NCBI RefSeq assembly: GCF_022846615.1
Contig: NZ_AP025637.1
Coordinates: 1,544,501 to 1,608,500, forward strand
Length of the DNA: 64,000 nt
Direction of reading: 5' to 3'
Source of the DNA: Roseomonas fluvialis
Lineage (GTDB): Bacteria > Pseudomonadota > Alphaproteobacteria > Acetobacterales > Acetobacteraceae
Shown here: piece after piece, positions 47,816 to 60,043 of the stretch
Layout of the letters: every line of letters starts with the position of its first letter
How positions within the stretch are numbered: the stretch's first letter is position 1
Made by a program: the position numbers and the translations under genes
The notes under the pieces: generated by a model
The model's database searches: none
Seen by the model: the letters and a program-made list of their open reading frames with translations, nothing else
What the model was told of the DNA's origin: nothing

Positions 47816-48972
47816 GCGGGACGGCGCCGGACCGGGGCGGGAGCGAGCGTGACATCGCCGCGGCGCTGCGCCTGCGCCCCGATCCGCCGCGCGTGGTGCG
47901 GCTCTCCCGGCGGGTGCTGATCGGGCTTGGCGTCGCGGCAGGGCTCGGCATCGGGGCGGCGCTGATCGTCGCACTCCAGGGTCGCAGCGGCGGCGAGGGG
48001 CCGCGCGAGCTCTACAGCACCGATCGGAACCCGCAGGCCGACGGTCTCGCGACCTTGCCGCGCGACTATGCCGGCATCCCGCAGCTGGGGCCGCCGCTGC
48101 CGGGCGATCTCGGTCGGCCGATCGTGCGGGCGCAGGAGCGCGGCCAGCCGGTGGCGACGCTGGCGGTTCCCACGACCGCCGATCCGGCCGAACAGCGGCG
48201 GCTGCAGGAGATCGAGTCGGCGCGCACGAGCCGGCTCTTCGTGCAGGTCGACGCGCGGGGGGAGCCGCTCGGCGCTGCGCCCGCCGGACCGCTGGCGGCG
48301 GAACAGGGCGCGATGCCGATCGGCCCCGACGCCACCGACCGGCGGCTCGCCTTCCAGGGCGGGCCTGCCGACCGCCGCACGACCTCGCCGGATCGGCTCC
48401 AGGCGCCCGCCAGCCCCTTCGTAATCCAGGCCGGCAGCGTCATCCCCGCGGCGCTGCTGACCGGCCTTCGCTCCGACCTGCCCGGCCAGATCACCGCCCA
48501 GGTCACGGCGAACGTCTTCGACAGCCCGACCGGGCGGCACCTGCTCATCCCTCAGGGCGCGCGCCTGATCGGCGCCTACGACAGCCGCGTCAGCTTCGGG
48601 CAGCGCCGCATCCTGCTCGTCTGGAACCGGCTGATCCTGCCCAACGGGCGCTCCATCGTGCTGGAGCGCATGCCGGGCGCCGACGAGGCAGGCTACGCGG
48701 GGCTCGAGGACGGCGTGGACTACCACTGGGGGCGGCTCTTCCTCGCCGCGGGCCTGGCGACGCTGCTGAACCTCGGCCTGGAACTCGGCCGCGACGACGA
48801 GAGCGATATCGCCCGCGCCATCCGCGAAAGCGGCCAGGACACGGTCGGCCGCGCCGGCGAGGAGATCGTCCGCCGGCAGCTCTCCGTCCCGCCGACGCTG
48901 ACCGTGCGCCCCGGCTTTCCTGTGCGCGTCATCGTCCACCGCGACCTCGTGCTCGAGCCCTATGGAGGCTGA
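47812..48972 (+). CDS. trbI: TrbI, VirB10-like channel protein
   Basis: A 386-residue VirB10-type protein: a cytoplasmic N-terminus, one membrane helix (about 40-60), a Pro-rich periplasmic linker, and the TrbI domain with FVIQAGSVIPAALLTGLRSD, GQITAQVTANVFDSPTGRHL and PQGARLIGAYDSRVSFGQRR. It spans both membranes and links the ATPases to the outer-membrane pore. It is the last trb gene, followed after 3 bases by DUF2274. Confidence 0.93.
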   Translation: MSGTAPDRGGSERDIAAALRLRPDPPRVVRLSRRVLIGLGVAAGLGIGAALIVALQGRSGGEGPRELYSTDRNPQADGLATLPRDYAGIPQLGPPLPGDLGRPIVRAQERGQPVATLAVPTTADPAEQRRLQEIESARTSRLFVQVDARGEPLGAAPAGPLAAEQGAMPIGPDATDRRLAFQGGPADRRTTSPDRLQAPASPFVIQAGSVIPAALLTGLRSDLPGQITAQVTANVFDSPTGRHLLIPQGARLIGAYDSRVSFGQRRILLVWNRLILPNGRSIVLERMPGADEAGYAGLEDGVDYHWGRLFLAAGLATLLNLGLELGRDDESDIARAIRESGQDTVGRAGEEIVRRQLSVPPTLTVRPGFPVRVIVHRDLVLEPYGG

Positions 48973-48975
48973 TCC

Positions 48976-49233
48976 ATGCCGAAGCTGAAGCTCGGCCCGA
49001 TCCTCGACGACCGCCCGGTGAAGCTCAGCGTGGAGCTGCCTGCCGAACTGCACCGCGACCTCGTCGCCTACGCGGAAGCGCTCTCGCGCGAGACGGGGCA
49101 GCAGGTCGAGCCGACAAAGCTCGTCGCGCCGATGCTGGCGCGGTTCCTCGCGAGCGACCGGGGCTTCCGCTCGGCACGCCGGCCCGCGCCTCGATCGCGC
49201 GGGCCACAGGCTCAGTCAGCGCGCGATCCCTGA
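48976..49233 (+). CDS. DUF2274 protein
   Basis: An 85-residue protein matching DUF2274: MPKLKLGPILDDRPVKLSVE, then LHRDLVAYAEALSRETGQ and KLVAPMLARFLASDRGF. It regularly closes trb operons in alphaproteobacterial elements; the pattern suggests a small ribbon-helix-helix-like regulator, but this is not established. It converges with the LysR gene and overlaps its 3' end by 22 bases. Confidence 0.88.
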   Translation: MPKLKLGPILDDRPVKLSVELPAELHRDLVAYAEALSRETGQQVEPTKLVAPMLARFLASDRGFRSARRPAPRSRGPQAQSARDP

Positions 49234-50159
49234 GTCGCACGCAACTGCGCCAGGAAACGACGCAAGGCGGGGTTGTCGCGTTTGGGGTCCCAGTACGCCG
49301 CGGCCTCTACCATCGTCGGCCCGGTCTGGTCGCCAACGGGCCGGAACACGACGCCCGGATAGGACGCGCCTGACGCGGATTCAGCGAGCACGGCGACGCC
49401 AAACCCCGCGCCGACCAAATTGAACATGCCCTCCCGACTGACATCATGCGCTGCGAAGCGAGCTGTCGTCCCAGGCGGCAGCAGTCCTTGGACCGTGATG
49501 CGGGCCTCTGGTCCGGAACCACGCGACGTGACTATGAATGTCTCGTCCACCAAGTCCCGCCATCGAATGAAGTCGGCGTCGGCAAGGGGATGGCGTTCGG
49601 GCAAGGCCACCATGCCGGCCTCTTGCCAAAGCGCCAGGCGATCCAGCGCCGCCTCATCCATCGGCCCCAGCAGCAATGCGAGATCCACCTCGCCGCGGCG
49701 CAGGGTCAACAGGAGTTCATCGCGGCTTCCCTCACGAAGCCAGATCTCGACGCCTTGGTTCTGCTCGACGAACCGCATCAGCGCCTCTCGGAACCGTCCG
49801 ATCGAGGCCGAGAAATATGTGCCTATCACCAATCGGCCCGTCGCTGCCGATCCAGCCCCCCGCGCCCGCAATACGGCAGATTGCAGGCCGCCGAGCACGC
49901 GTGTTGCCTCAACAAGAAACTCGTCGCCGGCGGCTGTCAGCTTCACGCCCGACGGACGCCGCTCGAAGAGCGATACCCCGAGCCCGTCCTCAAGCGCCCG
50001 AATACTGCGGCTGACGGCCGAAACAGTTCTGCGCGCCTCGCGTGCCGCCAAACGGATGCTCCCGGTGCGTGCGACCAAGATTGCCAACGACATTCCACGC
50101 AGGTCAATTTCGCCCCGAAGTGGTTCGCCTCGTTTCGGCCGCTGTAGCCGTTGCGGCAC
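49212..50159 (-). CDS. LysR-family transcriptional regulator
   Basis: A 315-residue regulator. The winged helix (about 20-80) has TGSIRLAAREARRTVSAVSR, SIRALEDGLGVSLFERR and VKLTAAGDEFL. The effector-binding domain (about 110-300) includes RLVIGTYFSASIGRFREAL, VDLALLLGPMDE and HDVSREGMFNLVGAGFGVAV. It faces the trb operon tail-to-tail, a placement common for elements of this kind, so it may regulate transfer or be an independent passenger. The ATG at 50159 is the first of several; a start at 50093 (MSLAILVARTG) is possible. Confidence 0.88.
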   Translation of the reverse strand: MPQRLQRPKRGEPLRGEIDLRGMSLAILVARTGSIRLAAREARRTVSAVSRSIRALEDGLGVSLFERRPSGVKLTAAGDEFLVEATRVLGGLQSAVLRARGAGSAATGRLVIGTYFSASIGRFREALMRFVEQNQGVEIWLREGSRDELLLTLRRGEVDLALLLGPMDEAALDRLALWQEAGMVALPERHPLADADFIRWRDLVDETFIVTSRGSGPEARITVQGLLPPGTTARFAAHDVSREGMFNLVGAGFGVAVLAESASGASYPGVVFRPVGDQTGPTMVEAAAYWDPKRDNPALRRFLAQLRATQGSRAD

Positions 50160-50418
50160 TTGCCCCAGCCTCCAATGCCGGCCGACCCCGATCCCGGTCG
50201 TGCGCGGGCCTTGGAGCGCGCTCCAGACGCGCAGGACCGGCCTTCATCTTCTACGATGACGGGAGCATGCCGAACTCAGTTGTCCGTGTGCAATCACAAA
50301 CGAGATGAAATAACCGTGCCCGAGGTCATCGGTTCTCGGCCCGCTGCTTGCGGTCCTCGGCTGCAGCGTGGGAACCCAGGCCTCGATTGCAAATCCGTAA
50401 AGAGCATCGCCAACACAT
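50160..50418. other. Spacer between LysR and the copper operon
   Basis: No gene recognised. This is the likely right boundary region of the transfer module. The stretch around 50280-50320 is richer in A and T than its surroundings and could hold the lysR promoter or an end of the element, but no repeat or tRNA-like sequence is visible. Confidence 0.35.
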
Positions 50419-50894
50419 TCACCCGCGCGGTTCGGCGCTGATCCCGCTGTGTCGCAGTCCTCCTCCGGACCGTGAGGCGCGCCTCGCCGAGGGCGCCGCT
50501 GGCGGCTCGCGTTCGGAAAGACCCTGCAGGATCGGGCACTCGGGCCGGCCATCTCCGTGGCAGGCTTTGGCAAGGTGTCGCAGAGTCTCACCGACTGCCT
50601 GCAACGTCCTGACTTTCTGTTCGATCGCCGCGAGATGGCCAAGGGCGAGACGTTTTACATCCGCACTGCTTCGCTCCCTGTCTCGCCACAGGCCAAGCAG
50701 CTCCTCGATCTCCGCGAGCGGGAAGCCAAGGTCGCGAGCATTTCGGACGAACCTCAGCGCGTGCACATCCTCGGGTCGGTAGACGCGGTAGCCGCTTTCC
50801 GTCCGGGTCGCGGAGGGCATCAGTCCTATCGCCTCATAGTGGCGGATCATCTTCACCGAGACACCGGACGCCTTGGCCGCATCGCCGATGTTCA

Positions 50895-50898
<4 letters not shown>
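50419..50898 (-). CDS. cueR: CueR-like MerR-family copper regulator
   Basis: A 159-residue MerR-family protein: [39 protein letters not shown], a dimerisation helix, and the metal loop [13 protein letters not shown], in which the two Cys are 8 residues apart as in CueR (C112 and C120 when counted from the second Met). It activates copper-export genes on binding Cu(I), Ag(I) or Au(I). The C-terminal 30 residues are an extra Arg/Gly-rich tail. The ATG at 50898 overlaps the stop of copA, and a matching operator lies upstream of copZ. Confidence 0.88.
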
Positions 50899-53435
<2,537 letters not shown>

Positions 53436-53451
53436 CGTGCGTGCTCCTGCC

Positions 53452-53652
53452 TCAGGCCTTTACGGTGTTCGCGTAGCCGGCGGCGGCTATGGCGGCCGAG
53501 AGGCTCGCCACGCTCGCGCTGCTGGTCACGCCGATGCTGTGCGTGGCGAGCTCCGCCTGGACCTGCGCCGCCGCGTCAACCGATTGCACGGCCTGCGTGA
53601 TCGTCTTCACGCAGTGGCCGCAGGTCATGGCGGGAATGTCGAAGCGCTGCAT
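53452..53652 (-). CDS. copZ: CopZ-like copper chaperone
   Basis: A 66-residue single heavy-metal-associated domain: [20 protein letters not shown] with the CxxC-type metal site MTCGHC, and a C-terminal [16 protein letters not shown]. It would carry Cu(I) in the cytoplasm to CopA or CueR. It is the first gene of the minus-strand operon copZ-copA-cueR. AGGAG precedes ATG 53652. A longer in-frame reading from 53922 has no family resemblance and would cross the CueR operator. Confidence 0.88.
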   Translation of the reverse strand: MQRFDIPAMTCGHCVKTITQAVQSVDAAAQVQAELATHSIGVTSSASVASLSAAIAAAGYANTVKA

Positions 53653-53692
53653 GTGTGTCTCCTGTTCAGCAATTGCTGGAGACGCCTTCGTC

Positions 53693-53717
53693 ACCCCTCC
53701 CACGTTGGGAGGGTCAA
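53693..53717 (-). promoter_or_regulatory. CueR-type operator and promoter of copZ-copA-cueR
   Basis: The dyad ACCCTCCCAACGTGGGAGGG (minus strand, about 53714-53693) follows directly on a -35 TTGACC (53717-53712). A long dyad in the spacer between -35 and -10 is the signature of MerR-family activation. The -10 is not obvious at the expected 19-20 bases. Confidence 0.65.
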
Positions 53718-53993
53718 GCGGAATCTCAACCCTGATGTCGCCTTGCGCGGCTGGGCATCGGTGAACGTCATCATGATGCGCCGCACTGCGTTCGTTCTCT
53801 GCCATTTGCGGCAGGGAGGCTGCTGTACCAGGCGATGACGACGCACTGCGGCGTTGCCTGCGCGACTTTGGCGCCTGATCCCGGCGCACCAGCGAGCCTC
53901 CCGTTTTGCAATACTTTGTCATGATCGGGAAAAGACCCGTTCGCGTGGGGTCGTCATACCCATCCGCACAGGGGCGACGCGGAAGGGGATTCA
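53718..53993. other. Divergent promoter region before the RND operon
   Basis: No gene recognised. The stretch near 53905-53930 (TTGCAA followed by an AT-rich run) could hold a plus-strand promoter for the TolC-like gene. No second CueR-like dyad is visible, so the efflux genes probably respond to the two-component system further on. Confidence 0.35.
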
Positions 53994-55184
53994 GTGCTGA
54001 TCCGGTTAATCTTGGCTGCCGTGCTGGCGGGCGGTATCGTCACGGCGCACGCCAGTCCGTTGCGCGACGCTTTCGAGGCTGCGGCTGCACTGAACCCCGA
54101 ACTGCGGACACTCGAGGCGCAGCGTGCAGCGATCGATGCGCGACTGCGCGGCGCCAATGCGCTGACCCCAGGCGCCCCCAATGTTGGACTCGGCTACACC
54201 ACCGATCGTTTCACCCAGAACCGTGGCTTCCGTGAAGCCGAACTGGAAGTAGGCGTCCCGGTGTGGTTGCCGGGCCAGTCCCGCGCGCAGCGTGGTCTCG
54301 CCGATGCTGAAGGCCAACGTCTTGCGGCGCAGATTGCGGCCCGCCGTCTGGCCATCGCCGCTGAGGTTCGCGATGCGTACTGGACCTGGGCGGCCGCGGA
54401 GGCCGCCCTGGCCGCGGCACGAACGCGAACGGCGAGCACCGCGGCGCTGACGCGCGACGTCACGCGCCAGGCTCGGGCCGGCCAGGTCTCTCGGGCGGAG
54501 GAACTGCTCGCGACCGCAGATGCCAGGGAAAGCGAGGGCGCATTGCGCGAAGCCGAGGCCTCTGTCCGCGAGGCACGGATCGCGTTTCGCGCGCTGACCG
54601 GACGTGATCCCGCGCCTGGATCCCAGGAAGTGTTGCGCGACGCTGCCGCGCCTGCCGAGCATCCCCGCATCGTCGCCGCACGGCTCGGGCTCGACGTCGC
54701 CCGCGCCGGCATTCGAATTGCCGAGGTCGAAGATCGCGAAAGCCCGGAGATAGGGGCGTTCATGCGGCAGGAGCGCGACGACCGTGATTCCGGATGGGAC
54801 ACCCGGTTCGGCGTGCGCGTGCGGATACCGTTCGCTCATCCGCCGCGCAATGCGGAACGACGCGCGACCGCGCAGGGTGAACTCACCACCGCAACCGCAG
54901 AAGCCGGTGCGGTCGATCGCCTCATTGCCGCGGAACGGGATCGGGCCCGCGCAGCCCTCGCGGATGCGCGGGCCGCCGCCCGCCTGGCCGATCAGCGCCA
55001 TGCGGCGCTCGCGGAAGCCGCGAGCCTGGGAGAGCGCGCGTTCCGTGACGGCCAGACAACCCTCGCGGAGACGCTAAGGCTGCGGACCAGCCTTGCCGGC
55101 GCCGATGCCGATCGTCGGCGGATGCAGGTGGCGGTCCGCCAAGCCATATCACGCTACAATCAAGCGATCGGGGTCGAACCATGA
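53994..55184 (+). CDS. TolC-family outer-membrane factor (CusC/CzcC-like)
   Basis: A 396-residue outer-membrane efflux protein: signal peptide ending TAHA, then two repeats rich in long helices, including SPLRDAFEAAAALNPELRTL, EVGVPVWLPGQSRAQRG, RDAYWTWAAAEAAL and a second-half RIPFAHPPRNAERRATAQGE. TolC-family proteins form trimers that open a channel through the outer membrane for RND pumps. GTG 53994 is the start. Its TGA overlaps the next ATG (ATGA). Metal efflux is inferred from the partner genes. Confidence 0.85.
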   Translation: MLIRLILAAVLAGGIVTAHASPLRDAFEAAAALNPELRTLEAQRAAIDARLRGANALTPGAPNVGLGYTTDRFTQNRGFREAELEVGVPVWLPGQSRAQRGLADAEGQRLAAQIAARRLAIAAEVRDAYWTWAAAEAALAAARTRTASTAALTRDVTRQARAGQVSRAEELLATADARESEGALREAEASVREARIAFRALTGRDPAPGSQEVLRDAAAPAEHPRIVAARLGLDVARAGIRIAEVEDRESPEIGAFMRQERDDRDSGWDTRFGVRVRIPFAHPPRNAERRATAQGELTTATAEAGAVDRLIAAERDRARAALADARAAARLADQRHAALAEAASLGERAFRDGQTTLAETLRLRTSLAGADADRRRMQVAVRQAISRYNQAIGVEP

Positions 55185-56896
55185 AGCGTGCCACGTATCT
55201 GTTCCGCCGCCTGGTTGCCACTGCCGCCCTCGCACTGCTGGTCGCGGCGCCGCCTGCGCTTGCCCATCCCGGTCACGGAGACGAGCCACCTCCGCCCGCC
55301 AACGCCGCTCCGCGTGCGATCGCGCATTCCGACATCTTCGATCTCGTCGGCGTCCTCGGTCCGGATGCGCGCCTGTGGCTCTACCTGGACCGATACTCAT
55401 CCGCTGAGCCGATCGACAATGCCGAGATCAGCGCCACGCTCGACGGGCAACCCGTCCAGGTCACCCGCAGTGCGGAGGCGACCTATGTCGTGTCCCACCC
55501 CCTGCTCGGGCAGGCGGGTCCGCGCAGCCTGATCTTCACCATCACCGCAGGGTCCGATGTGGATCTGCTGCCGCTCGAGATCGAGGTCCCCGCCGTTGCG
55601 ACCGCGGCCGCGGCAGCGCCGGGCTGGCGCGAAACAGCGATTCGCGCTGCTGTGGAGCCTATGGTTTGGGCTGCGGGCCTCGCGCTGCTTCTCCTGGGCG
55701 TTCTCGTTGGCAGGGTCGCAGCACCGCGCAACCTCCCGCCGCTGGTGGCGGCGGACACCGTCCCGCTCAAGCCCCGCGTCGAACCGGCCTTGGAAACGCC
55801 ACACAAGGCCGCTGCCGGTGGCGTGCCGGCGCGGGCAGCAGCTGCCCCGATGGCTCTAGTCCTGGCACTCGTGGCACTGCCGGTCCTGGCGCAGCCGTTG
55901 GACCAGCCGCGCCGCCAGCCGGACGGCAGCGTCTTCGTCCCGAAGCCGACGCAGCGACTGCTCGGCGTACGCGCGACGATCGTCGATCGCGCCGACGCAC
56001 CAGTGTCACTACAACTGGTTGGCCAGGTGATCGCCGATCCGAATGCGTCCGGGCGCGTTCAGGCGCCCCAGGCCGGCCGGGTGGAATCGCCGGAGGGTGG
56101 ATTTCCCGCCCTCGGCAGCCGTGTCGAGCGCGGGCAAACCCTGGCCTATGTGGTTCCGGTGCTCGGGGCGCAGGAGCGCAGCGGGGTGCAGGCGACCCTT
56201 GCCGAGCTCGATTCTCAGATCGGCATCGCCCAGCAACGGACCCAGCGTCTTGCGGGCCTGGCGGGCAGCGTCTCCACACGCGAGATCGCCGAAGCACGCG
56301 CGGAACTCGACGGGCTGCGCGCCCGTCGGGCAGCGGTGGCCGAGGGCCTCAATGGCAGGCTCGCCGTCCAGGCCACCGCGTCCGGCTTCATCAGCGTCGC
56401 GGCCGCCCTCGGCGGTCAGATCGTCGATGCGCGCGAACCGCTCTTTGAAATCGTCGAGCCGACCCGACTGTGGGTCGAGGCCGTAGCCTATGATGGCGGG
56501 ATGGTTGCCGACATCGCTGGCGCCAGGGCGACGACCTCGGCGGGACTCACCCTGGACCTTGCGTTCATCGGTCGCGGCCTCGCCTTGCGCCAACAGGCGG
56601 TTCCCCTGCAGTTCCGAATCGTGAACGCTTCGCCCGGCCTGTCGGTGGGAACGCCGGTGACCGTCACGGTGCAGACGAATCGGCGTGCAGCTGGGATCGT
56701 GCTTCCCGGCGAAGCCGTGATCCGCAGCGCGGAGGGTCCGCCCATCGTCTTTGAGATGACGACGGCCGAGCGCTTCGTGCCGCGCCCGGTGCGCGTGCAG
56801 CCGCTGGATGGACGCAACGTGCTCGTCCTTGCCGGTCTCGACTCGGGAAAGCGTGTCGTCACTGAAGCGGCCAGCCTCATCGCGCAGATCCGCTGA
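55181..56896 (+). CDS. RND periplasmic adaptor with extra N-terminal membrane module (CusB/CzcB-like)
   Basis: A 571-residue protein. The C-terminal 320 residues are a membrane-fusion protein: SGRVQAPQAGRVESPEGGFP (lipoyl-like), a coiled-coil around AELDSQIGIAQQRTQRLAGL, and LVVEAVAYDG-like and NRRAAGIVLPGEAVIRSAEG barrels. The N-terminal 240 residues are unusual for an adaptor: a signal peptide with a His-rich mature start (HPGHGDE), a periplasmic domain, a membrane helix (161-180) and a second signal-like hydrophobic stretch MALVLALVALPVLAQ (224-238). It looks like a fusion of two secreted proteins. It links the TolC-like and CusA-like partners. Confidence 0.84.
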   Translation: MKRATYLFRRLVATAALALLVAAPPALAHPGHGDEPPPPANAAPRAIAHSDIFDLVGVLGPDARLWLYLDRYSSAEPIDNAEISATLDGQPVQVTRSAEATYVVSHPLLGQAGPRSLIFTITAGSDVDLLPLEIEVPAVATAAAAAPGWRETAIRAAVEPMVWAAGLALLLLGVLVGRVAAPRNLPPLVAADTVPLKPRVEPALETPHKAAAGGVPARAAAAPMALVLALVALPVLAQPLDQPRRQPDGSVFVPKPTQRLLGVRATIVDRADAPVSLQLVGQVIADPNASGRVQAPQAGRVESPEGGFPALGSRVERGQTLAYVVPVLGAQERSGVQATLAELDSQIGIAQQRTQRLAGLAGSVSTREIAEARAELDGLRARRAAVAEGLNGRLAVQATASGFISVAAALGGQIVDAREPLFEIVEPTRLWVEAVAYDGGMVADIAGARATTSAGLTLDLAFIGRGLALRQQAVPLQFRIVNASPGLSVGTPVTVTVQTNRRAAGIVLPGEAVIRSAEGPPIVFEMTTAERFVPRPVRVQPLDGRNVLVLAGLDSGKRVVTEAASLIAQIR

Positions 56897-56908
56897 GGGC
56901 CGCATCGG

Positions 56909-59900
56909 ATGTTTAACTTCCTCGTCTCCACGAGCCTGCGCAACCGGCTCTTCGTGCTCGCAGCGGCGGCCATCCTTGTTGTCTATGGGTCGCTCACGCT
57001 CCGCCAACTGCCCGTTGACGTTTTCCCGGACCTCAACAAGCCGGTGGTCACCCTGCTGACCGAGGCCGAGGGATTGGCGCCCGAAGAGGTCGAGCTCCTG
57101 GTCTCCTTCCCGATCGAGACTGCCCTCAACGGCATGCCTGGTGTGACCCGCGTGCGATCGGTGTCCGGGGTCGGCCTGTCGATCGTTTTCGTCGAATTCG
57201 ACTGGGGTACCGATATCTGGATCAATCGCCAACAGGTGGGCGAGCGGCTGTCGCTCGTGCGCTCGCAGCTGCCGCCGAATGTCGTGCCGCAGATGGCGCC
57301 GGTCTCCTCGATCATGGGCGAGATCATGCTCGTGGCCATGTCCACCGATGGGCGGGCGAGCCCGATGCAACTGCGCGAGCTGGCCGACTGGGTCGTGCGG
57401 CCACGCCTGTTGACCATCCCGGGCGTCAGCCAGGTGATCCCGATCGGCGGTGAGGTGAAGCAGTATCGCGTGACCCCGGACGTGTCCCGCATGCATGCGC
57501 TCGACATCACGCATGACCAGATCGTCACCGCCTTGCGGCAGTTCGGAGCCAATAGCGGCGGCGGCTACGTCGATCAGGCGGGTCGCGAATACCTCATTCG
57601 CAACATTGGGCGCACGACGCGGATCGAGGATCTGGCTAATGCGCCCATCGCGCTGCGGAATGGCCAGCCCATACTTCTTCGCCAGGTCGCCGGCGTGGAC
57701 TTCGCGGCACGCTTGCGCCGCGGTGAGGCCGGCAGCATGGGGCGGCCCGCGGTGATCCTGTCGATCCAGAAGCAGCCCAACGCCGATACGGTCGTCGTCA
57801 CCCGCGCGGTCGAGGAAGCGCTGCGCGAACTGCAGCGCGTCATGCCGGCGGGCGTCACTGCCGACAATGTGCAGTTCCGCCAGGCGGACTTCATCCAGGC
57901 GTCGATCGGCAATGTCCAGACAGTGCTTCTGGAGGCCGTCGCGGTCGTCGCGGTCGTGCTGTTCCTGTTCCTGTTGAACGTGCGGACCACGGCCATCTCG
58001 CTCACGGCCATCCCGCTTTCGGTGCTGATCACGGTGGTCGTCTTCCACCTCCTCGGCCTGTCGATCAACACCATGACCCTGGGCGGCCTGGCGATCGCGA
58101 TCGGCGAGCTGGTGGACGACGCGGTGGTGGATGTCGAGAACGTCTTCCGGCGCCTGCGGGAGAACCGGGAAAAGGGCAATCCCCTGCCGGTCTTCACCGT
58201 CGTCGCGAAAGCAAGCCAGGAGGTGCGGTCGGGCATCGTCTACGCGACGATGATCGTGATCCTCGTCTTCGTGCCTCTGTTCGCGCTATCCGGCATCGAG
58301 GGCCGGCTGTTTGCGCCCCTCGGCGTCGCCTACATCGTCTCGATCATGGCGTCGCTGATTGTGTCCATCACGGTCACGCCGGTGCTCTGCTACTATCTGC
58401 TGCCGCGGATGAAGCGGATGGACCACGGCGACGGCTGGATGGTGCGCAAGCTGAAGGCCGGAAACGAGCGCGCGCTGCTATGGGCGTTCCGGCGCGAGCG
58501 GCTGATGTATGTCATGGCCGGTGGCGCTATCGCGGTCGCGGTGGCAACATTGCCATTCCTGCCGCGCGCCTTCCTGCCGCCCTTCAACGAAGGCACGCTC
58601 ACGATCAGCCTGCAGTTCCAGCCTGGCATCAGCCTGGCCGAGGCCAACCGCCTGGGCACGGCCGCGGAACGGCTGATCATGCAGGTGCCTGAGGTGCGGT
58701 CGGTTGGCCGAAGAACCGGCCGCGCCGAACTCGATGAACATGCTGAAGGCGTCCATTCCTCCGAGATCGACGTCACGCTGCACCCTTCCAGCCGTGGCAA
58801 GCAGGAGATTGCGGCGGATATCCGTGCGCGCCTCGGAATCATTCCCGGAAGTCTGAATATCGGCCAGCCAATCGGACACCGGCTCGACCACATGCTCTCG
58901 GGCGTTCGGGCGGAGATCGCGCTGAAGATCTATGGCGACGACCTCGACACCCTGCGCACCATCGCCGAGCAGATGCAGCAGCGATTGGCCGGAGTGGCAG
59001 GCTTGCGCGACCTGCAGATCGAACGGCAGGTGCGTGTCCCGCAGCTGCAAGTGACGGTCAATCACGAACGCGCGGCGCTTCATGGCGTCTCGGCCGCGAC
59101 CATCGGCCAGGCGGTGCAGGACATGTCCGGCGGCCAGGTCGTCAGCGAGGTTGTCGACGGTGCCCGCCGCTTCGACCTTGTCATGCGGCTTGCCGACCAG
59201 GACCGCACCGGCAGCGGGCTGTCGTCGATCATGATCGAGACACCGGGTGGGCGTGTTCCCCTCTCGCTCCTGGCCGAGGTTCGCGATACCGACGGTCCGA
59301 ACCAGATCCTGCGGGAGAATGGGCGCCGACGCATCGTCGTGCTGGCAAATACCGATGGCAGCGACACAGCGGCGATCGTGCAGCGCATCCGCACCGAAAT
59401 GGCCAATGCGCCGCTCCCGCCGGGCTACTTCTTCGCGCTGGAAGGCACATTCCAGGCGCAGGAGGAAGCAACCCGCCTGATTGCGATGCTCTCACTTGTC
59501 TCGCTGACGCTGATCTTCATGGTACTCTACAGCCGATATCGCTCAGCAGTCTTGGCGCTGATCATCATGGGTAATGTGCCGCTGGCGCTGGTGGGCGCCA
59601 TTGCGGCGCTTTGGATCGCGGGCCAGCCGCTATCGGTCGCCTCCATGATCGGCTTCATCACGCTGGCTGGTATCGCCGCACGCAATGGGATCCTGAAGGT
59701 CAGTCATTATCTGAACCTGGCCCTGCTCGAGGGCGAACCCTGGGGCCTCGGGCTCGTCGTGCGCGGTAGTCTCGAGCGCCTCACGCCAGTGCTCATGACG
59801 GCGCTGTCCGCCGGCTTTGCGCTGATCCCGCTCATGATCGGCGCGAGTGAGCCGGGCAAGGAGATCCTACACCCCGTCGCCGTCACGATCTTCGGCGGAC

Positions 59901-60022
59901 TGGTCACCGCGACGTTGCTCGACACCTTCCTCACGCCCCTCCTGTTCCATCGCTTCGGCAGGCCGGCGCTCGCGAGCCTGATGGATCGCCAGCAGGAGAT
60001 GAAGGTTGCCGAGGCCTACTGA
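56909..60022 (+). CDS. Heavy-metal RND efflux pump (CusA/CzcA family)
   Basis: A 1037-residue RND permease with the 12-helix layout: MFNFLVSTSLRNRLFVLAAA at the first helix, VDVFPDLNKPVVTLLTEAEG, the helix-4 segment TLGGLAIAIGELVDDAVVDV with its Asp pair for proton relay, and a second half with LIIMGNVPLALVGAIAALWI and SMIGFITLAGIAARNGILK. The size and helix-4 GELVDDAVVD motif place it in the heavy-metal (HME) group. It would expel Cu(I)/Ag(I) or divalent metals from periplasm or cytoplasm; which one cannot be decided without the metal-site residues. It follows the adaptor by 12 bases. Confidence 0.9.
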   Translation: MFNFLVSTSLRNRLFVLAAAAILVVYGSLTLRQLPVDVFPDLNKPVVTLLTEAEGLAPEEVELLVSFPIETALNGMPGVTRVRSVSGVGLSIVFVEFDWGTDIWINRQQVGERLSLVRSQLPPNVVPQMAPVSSIMGEIMLVAMSTDGRASPMQLRELADWVVRPRLLTIPGVSQVIPIGGEVKQYRVTPDVSRMHALDITHDQIVTALRQFGANSGGGYVDQAGREYLIRNIGRTTRIEDLANAPIALRNGQPILLRQVAGVDFAARLRRGEAGSMGRPAVILSIQKQPNADTVVVTRAVEEALRELQRVMPAGVTADNVQFRQADFIQASIGNVQTVLLEAVAVVAVVLFLFLLNVRTTAISLTAIPLSVLITVVVFHLLGLSINTMTLGGLAIAIGELVDDAVVDVENVFRRLRENREKGNPLPVFTVVAKASQEVRSGIVYATMIVILVFVPLFALSGIEGRLFAPLGVAYIVSIMASLIVSITVTPVLCYYLLPRMKRMDHGDGWMVRKLKAGNERALLWAFRRERLMYVMAGGAIAVAVATLPFLPRAFLPPFNEGTLTISLQFQPGISLAEANRLGTAAERLIMQVPEVRSVGRRTGRAELDEHAEGVHSSEIDVTLHPSSRGKQEIAADIRARLGIIPGSLNIGQPIGHRLDHMLSGVRAEIALKIYGDDLDTLRTIAEQMQQRLAGVAGLRDLQIERQVRVPQLQVTVNHERAALHGVSAATIGQAVQDMSGGQVVSEVVDGARRFDLVMRLADQDRTGSGLSSIMIETPGGRVPLSLLAEVRDTDGPNQILRENGRRRIVVLANTDGSDTAAIVQRIRTEMANAPLPPGYFFALEGTFQAQEEATRLIAMLSLVSLTLIFMVLYSRYRSAVLALIIMGNVPLALVGAIAALWIAGQPLSVASMIGFITLAGIAARNGILKVSHYLNLALLEGEPWGLGLVVRGSLERLTPVLMTALSAGFALIPLMIGASEPGKEILHPVAVTIFGGLVTATLLDTFLTPLLFHRFGRPALASLMDRQQEMKVAEAY

Positions 60023-60043
60023 TTCGATGAAAGGACAACACCC

